A stretch of DNA of 64,000 bases from UBA5951 sp009936885 (GTDB lineage: Bacteria; Pseudomonadota; Alphaproteobacteria; Puniceispirillales; Puniceispirillaceae), in contig CALKVA010000016.1 of NCBI GenBank assembly GCA_937996625.1, positions 54,618 to 118,617 on the forward strand, in the 5' to 3' direction. Shown here one piece after another: positions 7,327 to 16,344 of this stretch. The position numbers and the translations under genes are program-made. The notes below the pieces were generated by a model. The model was not told the origin of the DNA and did not search any database. It worked only from the letters and a program-made list of their open reading frames with translations. Position 1 is the stretch's first letter; each line of letters starts with the position of its first letter.

Positions 7327-8364
7327 ATGAAGTTTCTCGATCAAGCAAAAATCTTTATTCGATCTGGAAACGGTGGACCTGGCTGCGTTAGCTTCAGACG
7401 AGAAGCTAATGTTCCTTATGGTGGCCCAGATGGCGGAGATGGGGGTCGCGGGGGTGACATTGTTGCAAAATGTGTGAATGGTCTCAATACACTTATTGAT
7501 TTTCGTTACCAACAACATTTCAAAGCCGAATCAGGGCACCCTGGCGCAGGTAGGGATAAATCTGGATTGTCTGGAAAACAAATAATCCTCAGACTACCAG
7601 TTGGCACTCAAATCCTATCAGATGATCAAACCACCATACTTGCTGATCTTACCAGAGTAGGCCAAGAAATCATTCTGGCAAAGGGCGGCGAAGGTGGGCA
7701 CGGAAACGCTTTTTTCAAATCATCTACCAACCAAGCGCCTCGCAAATCACAGCCAGGCATTTCAGGATTAGAAATGTGGATTTGGCTTCGATTAAAACTA
7801 ATCGCGGATGCAGGATTGGTTGGGCTTCCTAATGCTGGCAAATCGACTTTTTTAAGTGTTGTCTCTGCCGCAAAACCAAAAATTGCTGATTATCCCTTTA
7901 CAACATTGCACCCTAATCTTGGTGTTGTTGCTATCGATGGCAAAGAATTTGTAATGGCTGACATACCAGGACTTATTGAGGGGGCGCATGAAGGGGCTGG
8001 GATTGGCCACCGCTTTTTGGGGCATGTAGAGAGATGCCGCGTTTTACTTCATTTAATAGATGCAACTCATACTGACCCAATAGCAAGCTGGCGAACAATC
8101 CGAACAGAGCTATCTGCTTATGATGATGGTCTTGCCCGGAAACCAGAAATTATAGCCTTATCAAAATGTGACTCGGCGCCAGACGATTATATAACTGATT
8201 TGATTAAAGAGCTTCAAAAAGCGGGAGCAAAAAATATATTGCGATTATCTTCTGTAACAGGCAGCGGTCTCAACGAGGTGTTGCGTGCGATGGATGATGT
8301 GATACAAAGTGAGAGAATAAAAGGAGAAAATGAGGGCAAGGTTCAAGAGCCTTGGCGCCCATAG
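7327..8364 (+). CDS. obgE: Obg-family GTPase (ribosome assembly)
   Basis: 345 residues. The N-terminal glycine-rich Obg fold (MKFLDQAKIFIRSGNGGPGC, then GGPDGGDGGRGG) runs to about residue 158. The G domain follows: GLPNAGKST (G1), DIPGLIEGAHEGAGIG (G3 and switch II), and SKCD (G4). The C-terminal OCT domain found in Bacillus is absent, as usual in proteobacteria. Obg acts in late 50S assembly and growth control. It keeps the conserved rplU-rpmA-obg order. The ATG at 7327 is preceded by AT-rich sequence with no strong ribosome binding site. Confidence 0.95.
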   Translation: MKFLDQAKIFIRSGNGGPGCVSFRREANVPYGGPDGGDGGRGGDIVAKCVNGLNTLIDFRYQQHFKAESGHPGAGRDKSGLSGKQIILRLPVGTQILSDDQTTILADLTRVGQEIILAKGGEGGHGNAFFKSSTNQAPRKSQPGISGLEMWIWLRLKLIADAGLVGLPNAGKSTFLSVVSAAKPKIADYPFTTLHPNLGVVAIDGKEFVMADIPGLIEGAHEGAGIGHRFLGHVERCRVLLHLIDATHTDPIASWRTIRTELSAYDDGLARKPEIIALSKCDSAPDDYITDLIKELQKAGAKNILRLSSVTGSGLNEVLRAMDDVIQSERIKGENEGKVQEPWRP

Positions 8365-8408
8365 ATTTTTTTCTATCTTGTAATGATGAATTCAAGGTTT
8401 GAACGCAA

Positions 8409-9566
8409 GTGAAAAACTTAGCAAACAAAGTGCAACAAGCATCCTGTATTGTAATCAAAATTGGTTCTGCTCTCCTTGTTGATGCAGACACTAGTAGGGT
8501 GAGGACACAGTGGATAGAATCACTTGCCAAGGATATTGCGTTATTGAAATCGGACGGAAAACAAGTTGTTCTTGTATCGTCAGGTTCAATTGCCATTGGA
8601 CGGGAAATTCTCAATCTTGCTTCCAATATGATTAAATTGGAAGAAAAACAGGCCGCTGCTGCAGTAGGACAAGGAAAGCTCGTACAATTATGGGCTCATT
8701 ATCTGGCACAGCACAAGATTACAGCGGCTCAAATTCTGCTTGCGCCAGATGATACTGAAACAAGACGACGCCACTTAAATGCAAGAGCTACTATCAAAAC
8801 ATTATTAAATCTTGGTGTTGTTCCTGTTGTAAATGAAAATGATACTGTAACCACTTATGAAATCAGGTTTGGCGATAATGATAGGCTTGCAGCACGTGTG
8901 GCTGGCATGATTTCTGCTAATCTTTTGATCTTATTATCTGATATTGATGGGTTATATAATACCGACCCGTCGCTTGATCCAAACGCAAAGCATATTGAGG
9001 AAGTAAACGAAATAACAGAAACTATTCTTGCGATGGGAGGGAGCGCAAATGCCTCTTTTGCTTCTGGTGGAATGGCTACTAAATTAGCCGCAGGGCAAAT
9101 AGCAACAAGCGCAGGCGCTGATATGATCATTTGTAATGGGCACCATGAGCAGCCCCTTAAACGATTGCTTGACGGCGCCCGTGCTACTCTCTTCCACTCA
9201 TCAATAGAGCCACATACCGCACGCAAGAAATGGATTGCAGGCACGCTCGAATTAGCGGGAAGTGTAACCATAGATACCGGAGCTTCAAAAGCAATTAGCG
9301 AAGGTAAATCACTATTACCAGCAGGAATTACCTCTGTTTCGGGTAAGTTTGTGAGAGGTGATATAATTTCGGTACGCGATAGTGCTAATCATGAAATAGC
9401 AAGAGGTCTTTCAAACTATTCCCATCTGGAGGCAAATCAGCTAAAAGGAAAAAAAAGTGCTTCATTTGCATCCATTGTAGGGTTTCAAGGGCGCGCTGAA
9501 TTAATACATGCAGATGATTTGGTAATAATGAACCTATCAAGAGAAGATAATGAGACTTCCAAATAA
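8409..9566 (+). CDS. proB: Glutamate 5-kinase
   Basis: 385 residues: an amino-acid kinase domain (IVIKIGSALLV near residue 15, VVLVSSGSIAIGR, VVNENDTV and FGDNDRLAA for the active site, LLSDIDGLYN) followed by a C-terminal PUA domain from about 280. ProB phosphorylates glutamate in the first step of proline synthesis. The start is GTG at 8409; no in-frame ATG fits upstream. The stop lies 17 bases inside proA, so translation is coupled. The PUA-bearing form resembles the feedback-inhibited enzyme of E. coli; this copy is likely proline-sensitive by family analogy. Confidence 0.95.
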   Translation: MKNLANKVQQASCIVIKIGSALLVDADTSRVRTQWIESLAKDIALLKSDGKQVVLVSSGSIAIGREILNLASNMIKLEEKQAAAAVGQGKLVQLWAHYLAQHKITAAQILLAPDDTETRRRHLNARATIKTLLNLGVVPVVNENDTVTTYEIRFGDNDRLAARVAGMISANLLILLSDIDGLYNTDPSLDPNAKHIEEVNEITETILAMGGSANASFASGGMATKLAAGQIATSAGADMIICNGHHEQPLKRLLDGARATLFHSSIEPHTARKKWIAGTLELAGSVTIDTGASKAISEGKSLLPAGITSVSGKFVRGDIISVRDSANHEIARGLSNYSHLEANQLKGKKSASFASIVGFQGRAELIHADDLVIMNLSREDNETSK

Positions 9567-10836
9567 TACAGAAAACAGCTTATCTGTTAAGGATATAATT
9601 GAACGTCTTACCTCTGAGGCAAAACAGGCCCAGTTGGTTTTGGGTCAATCCTCTCATTCAGTAAGATGTTCAGCATTAATAAAGATAGCCGAGAAAATCA
9701 GAACTTCACACGAACAGATTATGGATGCGAATCAGCAGGATTTATCTAATGCTAATGATAAACAGCTTGCAGCTTCTTTCATTGATAGATTAACGCTCAA
9801 TGCTGATAGAATAGAGGCTATGGCCACTGGCGTCGAGGCAATTGCAGATATGTCAGATCCACTTGGAAAATCGCTGGCAAAATGGGATGTTCCATCTGGT
9901 CTTGAAATCGAACGTGTTTCAACAGCACTTGGCGTTATTGGCATTATTTATGAATCGCGCCCAAACGTAACTGTGGATGCAGGCGCGCTATGTCTTAAAT
10001 CTGGAAATGCTGTGATATTACGTGGAGGATCTGATTCGTTTCATTCAAGCTTGCTGCTAACAGAACTTATTCAAGACTGTTTGGAGGAGGAAGGCCTGCC
10101 ACGCACCGCCGTGCAAATGATTCCAACCTCTGATAGGCAGGCTGTAAATGAATTATTGCAGGCTGCTGGCAAAGTAGATGTAATCGTGCCAAGAGGCGGA
10201 AAATCATTGGTAAGTTTAGTTCAAGAAAAAGCAAGTGTACCTGTTTTTGCCCACCTTGAGGGTATCTGCCATATTTATGTAACACAAAGCGCAGATGCCG
10301 GCATGGCGCGAGATGTCACACTTAACGCAAAAATGCGCAGAACCGGAATTTGTGGTGCTTGTGAGACGCTGCTTATTGACCGCTCAGTCGCTCATAGCTT
10401 GTTACCTGATATTGCCTCTGCTCTTTTGGAGGCTGGGTGTGAGCTTCGCGGTGATGAAGAAGCAAGACAGATAGTACCTGCAATGCATAAGGCGAGCGAG
10501 GAAGACTGGCATACAGAATATTTAGATGCAATTTTATCTATTAAAATAGTTGATGGTTTTGAAGATGCAATTTCGCATATCTCTAAATATAGCTCTGGTC
10601 ATACAGAATCTATCATCACCCAGGATAGCGACCTTATAAACCGATTCTTATCAGAGGTTGATAGTGCAATCGTAATGGCAAATGCCTCTACTCAATTTGC
10701 AGATGGGGGTGAATTTGGTATGGGCGCGGAAATAGGAATTGCGACTGGTAAGCTTCATGCAAGAGGACCTGTAGGTGCACAACAGCTTACTAGTTTTAAG
10801 TATAACGTAAGAGGGCATGGTGAAACTCGGAAATAA
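9550..10836 (+). CDS. proA: Gamma-glutamyl phosphate reductase
   Basis: 428 residues, full length for ProA. The catalytic cysteine lies in RRTGICGACETLL near residue 268, and GVIGIIYESRPNVTVDAGA is the family signature. It reduces gamma-glutamyl phosphate to glutamate semialdehyde with NADPH. It overlaps proB by 17 bases and nadD by 20. proC is not in this window. Confidence 0.96.
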   Translation: MRLPNNTENSLSVKDIIERLTSEAKQAQLVLGQSSHSVRCSALIKIAEKIRTSHEQIMDANQQDLSNANDKQLAASFIDRLTLNADRIEAMATGVEAIADMSDPLGKSLAKWDVPSGLEIERVSTALGVIGIIYESRPNVTVDAGALCLKSGNAVILRGGSDSFHSSLLLTELIQDCLEEEGLPRTAVQMIPTSDRQAVNELLQAAGKVDVIVPRGGKSLVSLVQEKASVPVFAHLEGICHIYVTQSADAGMARDVTLNAKMRRTGICGACETLLIDRSVAHSLLPDIASALLEAGCELRGDEEARQIVPAMHKASEEDWHTEYLDAILSIKIVDGFEDAISHISKYSSGHTESIITQDSDLINRFLSEVDSAIVMANASTQFADGGEFGMGAEIGIATGKLHARGPVGAQQLTSFKYNVRGHGETRK

Positions 10837-11461
10837 ACGCACCCACCTATCACGCCTTTCACGTCATTTAAGAAAACAACGTATTGGATTAATGGGTGGT
10901 TCTTTTAATCCATCTCACAAAGCACATGAAGAAATTGCTGAAGTCGCCCGAAAACAGGCTAAGCTAAAAGAAGTTTGGTGGCTTGTAAGTCCACAAAACC
11001 CGTTAAAGCATGATGCGCACATGATGCCGTTCAATGAGCGGCTACAAGGTGCTATAAGGCTCACTTGGAACAAGCCTTGGCTTAAGGTGCTTGATTATGA
11101 ATATCAGCTTCAAAAAGCACACTGTTTTCCTGATAATCGAGCATCAACGGTCATAACGCTATCTTATTTACGCAAGCAATTTCCAGCGACTTCTTTTGTC
11201 TGGATAATGGGCGCTGATAATCTGGTGCAATTTATGCGCTGGCAAAATGCCCCTAAAATCGCAAGGTTTGTTGATATATGCGTCATGAACAGGCCTGAAT
11301 TCACCTATAAAGCACTTGCAAGCAGAAGTATTGCCGCGCTTGGCACAAGAGTTTCCACCTATAATCTAGGAAGCAGCCCTAAACGCAAGTGGGCCTATTC
11401 CTTTTCAACTAGGAACACACTTTCAGCAACAAAAATCAGGCAAAATAAAGCAGATGAATAG
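10817..11461 (+). CDS. nadD: Nicotinate-nucleotide adenylyltransferase
   Basis: 214 residues. The nucleotidyl-transferase motif GLMGGSFNPSHKAHEE (the H in SHKAH) and the C-terminal TRNTLSATKIRQ (an ISSTxIR variant) identify it. WIMGADNLVQFMRW is a NadD-specific stretch. It adenylates nicotinate mononucleotide in NAD synthesis. The ATG at 10817 follows AGAGGG and sits inside the end of proA. The proBA-nadD-rsfS order is conserved in alphaproteobacteria. Confidence 0.93.
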   Translation: MVKLGNKRTHLSRLSRHLRKQRIGLMGGSFNPSHKAHEEIAEVARKQAKLKEVWWLVSPQNPLKHDAHMMPFNERLQGAIRLTWNKPWLKVLDYEYQLQKAHCFPDNRASTVITLSYLRKQFPATSFVWIMGADNLVQFMRWQNAPKIARFVDICVMNRPEFTYKALASRSIAALGTRVSTYNLGSSPKRKWAYSFSTRNTLSATKIRQNKADE

Positions 11462-11536
11462 CTTGATTTAGTTGGAGTTGTCGAAGCTACGAAAAAACGC
11501 TATATAGATGTTAGGATTTAATAAAGGAGATGGACT

Positions 11537-11914
11537 ATTACCATTAAAAAAGAGCCGCTTTCACCCGACCAGCTAAAACGGTTGGTTCTGCAATCATTAG
11601 ATGATGATAAGGGTGAAGATATCTTATCTATCCCTCTTGGGACAAATTCCTCAATCGCTGATTATATTGTTATTGCATCTGGTACTTCTTCACGAAAAGT
11701 TCTTGCGATGGCTCAAAATCTGGAAATTAAATTAAAAAAAGCAGGCGTTACAATATTAGGCCGTGAAGGTGCATCGCAAGCTGACTGGGTATTACTGGAT
11801 GCGTGCGACGTTATCGTTCATTTATTCAAGCCTGAGGTTAGAGAATTTTATGGGCTAGAGCGCATGTGGTCTCCTTCTGCTGATGAAGAAACCATTCAGG
11901 TTTCAGCAGACTAG
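11537..11914 (+). CDS. rsfS: Ribosomal silencing factor RsfS, probable ATT start
   Basis: The body (SLDDDKGEDILSIPLG, SSIADYIVIASGTSSRKV, EGASQADWVLLDACDVIVHLF, REFYGLERMW) is unmistakable RsfS/YbeB, which binds uL14 and blocks subunit joining. The first normal start in frame is TTG at 11582, which has no ribosome binding site and would clip the first helix of the family fold. AAAGGAG at 11523-11529 lies seven bases before an in-frame ATT at 11537, reading ITIKKEPLSPDQLKRLVLQ. This gives 125 residues and restores the expected N terminus. I therefore call ATT as the start with moderate certainty about that codon; the gene itself is certain. Confidence 0.9.
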   Translation: MTIKKEPLSPDQLKRLVLQSLDDDKGEDILSIPLGTNSSIADYIVIASGTSSRKVLAMAQNLEIKLKKAGVTILGREGASQADWVLLDACDVIVHLFKPEVREFYGLERMWSPSADEETIQVSAD

Positions 11915-11966
11915 GTGTTAAGCTTGCTCAGAACAGCTAGTTTAACGCAAACTTCAGGTAACAGTT

Positions 11967-12437
11967 ATGCGCTTAAGTATTATTGCAATCGGCAAACAAA
12001 AAAATGATGCTACCTATGAGATAACGCAAACCTATTTTAAACGATTACCCTTTGCCGGAGACATTATTGAAATTGAGCGCTCGCAGGCGTCAGGCCCAAA
12101 ACGTGCAATAGAAGAAAGTGATAAAATTAGAACCTTTCTTCAAATGAAGGCCATCAAAGGCCATCGTGTGATTGCATTAGATAAATCGGGTACAGATACA
12201 AGCTCTGAGCAATTAGCAGAATTAATACGTAACTGGCGTGATGATGGTGTGGCTAGTTGCTATTTCGCTATAGGCGGTGCTGATGGACATACTCAAACAC
12301 TCCTTAATTCTGCTAATGTATGTCTGAGGTTTGGTAGTGCTACCTGGCCTCATTTACTGTTTCGTGCCATGCTCGCAGAGCAATTATACCGGGCCGAGAT
12401 GATTTTAAAGGATCATCCCTATCATAATGGCCACTAA
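11967..12437 (+). CDS. rlmH: 23S rRNA pseudouridine-1915 N3-methyltransferase
   Basis: 156 residues, normal for RlmH (SPOUT fold). Marks are MRLSIIAIGKQK at the start, VIALDKSGTDTSSEQLA, FAIGGADGH for SAM binding in the trefoil knot, and LLFRAMLAEQLYRAEMIL plus the terminal PYHNGH. It methylates m3-pseudouridine 1915 in 23S rRNA. It follows rsfS by 52 bases, an order conserved across many bacteria. Confidence 0.96.
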   Translation: MRLSIIAIGKQKNDATYEITQTYFKRLPFAGDIIEIERSQASGPKRAIEESDKIRTFLQMKAIKGHRVIALDKSGTDTSSEQLAELIRNWRDDGVASCYFAIGGADGHTQTLLNSANVCLRFGSATWPHLLFRAMLAEQLYRAEMILKDHPYHNGH

Positions 12438-12523
12438 CCTACATTAAAAAGATAAGCATCTGCTGTGTTTTTATAACAATTGATTACTTGTTCCCAGCTA
12501 ATAGCTACATTATATGGATAAAA

Positions 12524-14059
12524 ATGAAAGAGCATAAAGATAAACAATTGGTTTTGTGTATTCTAGATGGCCTAGGCATTGGTGAGGAAACCCAAACAAA
12601 TGCTGTGTTCAGGGCTAATACTCCAAACCTTGATAAACTGATTTCAACAAGCCCTACATGCCATCTCCAAGCCTCAGGGTCTGCGGTAGGACTGCCAGAA
12701 AACCAGCCTGGAAATTCTGAGGTGGGGCATTTAACAATTGGATCTGGCAGGGTGATTGAGCAGGACTTGCCACGCATACATAATGCGTTGCGCACTCATT
12801 TTCTTGCCGAAAGTGCTGAGCTTTCCCAGTTTGTTAGCAAACTTGAAGAAACAGGTGCGGCAGCTCATATATTGGGCCTTATATCTGATGGCGGAGTGCA
12901 TTCGCATATTGACCATATTGCAAGTCTTGCACGGTATTTAAGAGAGCAGAATATACCTGTATTTATTCATGTAACCACAGACGGGCGAGACACCGCACCG
13001 AACGCTAGTGCACGCTATATATCACGCCTTAAAAAGGCATGTCCTGAGGATGTTGTTTTTGCAACTATTATCGGTCGATATTTTAGCATGGATAGGGATA
13101 AACGCTGGGATCGCACACAAATAGCATACGACCTTATCAAGAACGGAAGTGCATTACACCATGCTGATACTGCGGAACAAGCCATTCGTGATGCTTATTA
13201 CCGCAAGGAGACAGATGAATTTATCACCTCGACAGTCCTTGCAGATTACAAAGGAATGAGTTCTAGAGACGGTATTCTTATGACTAACTTTCGGGTAGAT
13301 AGAGCACGGCAGATCATGTCGGCATTCTTTATACCAGATGAAACCGAAATAATTTCTAACGCAGATATAAAACCAGCTGCTGGCCTTGCGATGACCCCTT
13401 TGTCAGATAGTTTGAACAAGGTAGTTCCCCATCTTTTCGCGCCAGCTGATCTGAAGAATGGATTGGGGGAGACCATCTCCAATTCAGGGTTGTCTCAGTT
13501 GCGCCTTGCGGAAACAGAAAAATATCCCCATGTTACCTTCTTTTTCAATGGCGGTATCGAAACCCCTTTTAAAGGCGAGTCACGTGAGCTTGTAGCCTCC
13601 CCGAAAGTGGCAACTTACGATTTACAGCCTGAAATGAGTGCACAAGAATTATTACAAAAAGCACTTAGCGCTATTCGCGCTCACACAGCGGAAGTAATTA
13701 TCATAAATTTTGCTAATCCAGATATGGTTGGGCATACAGGCAATTTAAAAGCGGCTATTGCTGCGGTTGAGACGATAGATCAATGTGTTGGAGAGCTTAT
13801 CAAGGCGATAATGGCAACAAATGGGATTATGATAGTCACTGCCGATCATGGTAATTGTGATGTGATGTGGGATGTAGAAAAGCAAATACCGCATACTGCC
13901 CATACCACTAATTTAGTTTTTTGCAGCTTTGTAGGAGGGGATATATCTCGTTTATCAGATGGTACTCTTGCTGATATTGCGCCAACAATGTTAGATTTGC
14001 TTAATATAACCAAGCCATCTGAGATGTCTGGAAAATCTCTTATTGAAAAATCGAAATAA
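12524..14059 (+). CDS. gpmI: 2,3-bisphosphoglycerate-independent phosphoglycerate mutase
   Basis: About 511 residues from the ATG at 12524. LCILDGLGIG holds the first metal-binding Asp, GLPENQPGNSEVGHLTIGSGR contains the phospho-serine nucleophile (GNSEVGH), and VTADHGNCDVMWD holds the later metal ligands. It interconverts 3- and 2-phosphoglycerate without a cofactor and needs two Mn ions. A TTG at 12488 would add twelve residues (MFPANSYIIWIK) with no family match, so I prefer 12524. ctpA follows after only 51 bases. Confidence 0.95.
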   Translation: MKEHKDKQLVLCILDGLGIGEETQTNAVFRANTPNLDKLISTSPTCHLQASGSAVGLPENQPGNSEVGHLTIGSGRVIEQDLPRIHNALRTHFLAESAELSQFVSKLEETGAAAHILGLISDGGVHSHIDHIASLARYLREQNIPVFIHVTTDGRDTAPNASARYISRLKKACPEDVVFATIIGRYFSMDRDKRWDRTQIAYDLIKNGSALHHADTAEQAIRDAYYRKETDEFITSTVLADYKGMSSRDGILMTNFRVDRARQIMSAFFIPDETEIISNADIKPAAGLAMTPLSDSLNKVVPHLFAPADLKNGLGETISNSGLSQLRLAETEKYPHVTFFFNGGIETPFKGESRELVASPKVATYDLQPEMSAQELLQKALSAIRAHTAEVIIINFANPDMVGHTGNLKAAIAAVETIDQCVGELIKAIMATNGIMIVTADHGNCDVMWDVEKQIPHTAHTTNLVFCSFVGGDISRLSDGTLADIAPTMLDLLNITKPSEMSGKSLIEKSK

Positions 14060-14110
14060 TTCTTAATAAATAGCTGAAACTACTGCCCATCCAAGCAAAG
14101 GATATGACTA

Positions 14111-15415
14111 ATGAAACCCGCTTCAATACCTAAATTATTATCTCGTAGTAGCTTTGTTTTGCTGGCCCTTATTGTGGTCTGGATGGCAAACCCGTCTTTT
14201 AAAAATGCTTTTTCTGAAGACCAAAGTGATGCCTACCGACAGCTTGCTTTATTCGGCGATGTATTTCAGCGGGTAAAAACTAGTTATGTTGAAGACAAGA
14301 CAGATAAAGAATTAATTGCTTCTGCAATAAATGGCCTGCTTACCTCACTTGATCCGCATTCCTCTTTCCTGCCTGAAGAAAATTACGAAAAAATGCAGGT
14401 TGAAACATCTGGAAAGTTTGGCGGTCTGGGTGTGGAAATAACAACAGAAAATGGGTTGGTAAAAGTAGTCTCTCCAATTGATGATACGCCTGCTTTTAAT
14501 GCCGGATTGCAATCAGGTGACTATATAATTGGAGCAGACGAAGAAAGCTTGGTGGGGCTGCCATTGAATGAGGCTGTTGAAAAACTAAGGGGGCCTATCG
14601 GAAGCAAAATCGTGATCACTATTCAGCGTGGTCAAGATGAGCCATTTGATGTTTCCATAATAAGAGATGAGATTAAAATTCGTAGCGTGCGCTCAGATGT
14701 TTTTAACAATGTTGGGTATATACGGATATCAAAATTTACCCAGCAAACAACCCCTGGACTAATTCAGGCCGTGGAGGATTTAGACGCGGCATCCAGCGAA
14801 GGTATTAAAGGGTATGTATTAGATTTACGGAACAATCCTGGCGGTCTTCTCTCTCAATCTATTAAAGTTACGGATGCTTTTTTGGAACAAGGGGAGATTG
14901 TGTCGACACGGGGGCGCAGTGATTCTGACATATCACATGCTTATGCGCGTGCTGGCGATATAATTAATGGAAAACCACTAGTTGTTCTCATTAATTCTGG
15001 CTCCGCATCTGCATCAGAGATAGTTGCAGGGGCGCTAAAAGATCATAAGCGCGCTATCATTATGGGCACACGCTCATTCGGCAAAGGGTCCGTGCAAAGC
15101 GTTATAGCCATGCCAGGACATGGGGCAATCCGGCTCACCACAGCACGATATTATACACCTTCTGGTGTATCTATTCAAAGTAAGGGGATTACACCAGATA
15201 TTGAAGTTGAGCTTGCCCGTATTGAAGAGATAGATGGCAGTGACGTTCGCGAAGAGGACCTAAAAGGGGCTCTTGATACCAGTGATGCACAAACAGATGA
15301 AGAAGCAGATGAAGAGGCGCCAAAACAGTCAGAGATAGATTTCCAACTTGCCAGAGCCATAGATTTAATTCATGGCATTAGCATTTTCAGTAATGTGTCT
15401 GCAGAAAAACTTTGA
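14111..15415 (+). CDS. ctpA: Carboxy-terminal processing protease (S41)
   Basis: 434 residues. A membrane or signal segment (SSFVLLALIVVWMANPSF) lies at about 11-30, so the protein acts in the periplasm. A PDZ domain follows from about 95 (GLGVEITTENGLVKVVSP, AGLQSGDYI), then the S41 catalytic core: the serine in NSGSASASEIVAGAL, and the lysine in SFGKGSVQ. The C terminus is acidic (residues about 375-405). Ctp proteases trim peptidoglycan hydrolases or their regulators. In relatives an M23 (EnvC-like) gene usually precedes it; here gpmI does so directly. rppH follows by 15 bases. Confidence 0.93.
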   Translation: MKPASIPKLLSRSSFVLLALIVVWMANPSFKNAFSEDQSDAYRQLALFGDVFQRVKTSYVEDKTDKELIASAINGLLTSLDPHSSFLPEENYEKMQVETSGKFGGLGVEITTENGLVKVVSPIDDTPAFNAGLQSGDYIIGADEESLVGLPLNEAVEKLRGPIGSKIVITIQRGQDEPFDVSIIRDEIKIRSVRSDVFNNVGYIRISKFTQQTTPGLIQAVEDLDAASSEGIKGYVLDLRNNPGGLLSQSIKVTDAFLEQGEIVSTRGRSDSDISHAYARAGDIINGKPLVVLINSGSASASEIVAGALKDHKRAIIMGTRSFGKGSVQSVIAMPGHGAIRLTTARYYTPSGVSIQSKGITPDIEVELARIEEIDGSDVREEDLKGALDTSDAQTDEEADEEAPKQSEIDFQLARAIDLIHGISIFSNVSAEKL

Positions 15416-15430
15416 TAGGGGCATTGGGAA

Positions 15431-15910
15431 ATGGAAGTAGAATATAGCAAAAGACCTTATCGACCATGTGTTGGAATATTATTAATTAATGCTGAGAATA
15501 AAATCTTTGCAGGCCAGCGAATAGATAATCACCTAGAAGCATGGCAAATGCCACAAGGCGGCATTGATTATGGGGAGGATGTTGAAACAGCTTGCTTTCG
15601 TGAGATGAAAGAGGAAATCGGAACTGATAATGCAAGCATATTAGCAATCCATCCAGAATGGTTAAATTATGATATCCCAGAGAGACTAGCGAATAAATTA
15701 TGGCACCGCAAATACCGAGGCCAAGCCCAAAAATGGGTGGCTCTTAGATTTCAGGGAACTAACGCTGATATTAATATTCAAACTGAAATTCCTGAATTCT
15801 CAAACTGGCGCTGGGTCTACCCAGATGATTTATCCTCACTTGCGGCACCTTTCAAACGAAATGTATATGAATCGGTTTTAAACGAATTTAAGCAGTTTTT
15901 GTTAACGTAA
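15431..15910 (+). CDS. rppH: RNA pyrophosphohydrolase (Nudix)
   Basis: 159 residues. RPYRPCVGILLINAENKIF starts the Nudix fold and the box itself is GGIDYGEDVETACFREMKEEIG, matching Gx5Ex7REUxEExGU. W-K-A-like LWHRKYRGQAQKWVALRF and FSNWRWVYPDDL are typical of RppH/IalA. It removes pyrophosphate from 5' ends of mRNA or hydrolyses diadenosine polyphosphates. Its start lies 15 bases after ctpA, where relatives often have a polysaccharide deacetylase gene. It faces the atp operon tail-to-tail. Confidence 0.93.
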   Translation: MEVEYSKRPYRPCVGILLINAENKIFAGQRIDNHLEAWQMPQGGIDYGEDVETACFREMKEEIGTDNASILAIHPEWLNYDIPERLANKLWHRKYRGQAQKWVALRFQGTNADINIQTEIPEFSNWRWVYPDDLSSLAAPFKRNVYESVLNEFKQFLLT

Positions 15911-15964
15911 TAGATTTTTTGACTTTTTAAAAAGCTAGGAACGAACAGAATAAGCACGTTTTTA

Positions 15965-16318
15965 TCAAACAGCTTCTTTAACTGCGTTTACGAATGCTAC
16001 CTCAGCATCGGTTGCATCTACAAGCTGCTCGTCTAAATGCTGTGTGGATACCGCATCTAAGTCAACGGCACGCTCTGCCAATATAATTACCCGTTCTGGC
16101 AACACATCTGCAACACCGCCATCAATCAAGAATCGTCTTGTGATGGCGTCGTTATTATACACATTAAGCGTGCCACGTTGAAGATTGGCAAGCGTTGCCG
16201 CATGTCTTGGTAACACACCAAACAAGCCCTCGCTTCCAGGTATTACAACCATTTCCGCTGAATCGCTAAACAGCATTTCAGAGGGTGTAACAAGCTCGAT
16301 TTTTATTACGTCAGCCAT
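15965..16318 (-). CDS. atpC: ATP synthase F1 subunit epsilon
   Basis: 117 residues from the ATG at 16318 (an in-frame TTG six bases earlier is unlikely). It opens with the epsilon beta-sandwich: MADVIKIELVTPSEMLFSD, then VVIPGSEGLFGVLPRHAATLA. The C-terminal helical hairpin is short and ends EVAFVNAVKEAV. Epsilon couples F1 rotation to Fo and can inhibit hydrolysis. It is the last gene of the operon. Confidence 0.93.
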   Translation of the reverse strand: MADVIKIELVTPSEMLFSDSAEMVVIPGSEGLFGVLPRHAATLANLQRGTLNVYNNDAITRRFLIDGGVADVLPERVIILAERAVDLDAVSTQHLDEQLVDATDAEVAFVNAVKEAV

Positions 16319-16344
16319 AGCCAATCTTTTCTCTTACAGCTTAA

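Noticed and set aside
15911..15964. Rho-independent terminator between rppH and atpC
   Set aside because: CTTTTTAAAAAG is too weak and AT-only to call a terminator.
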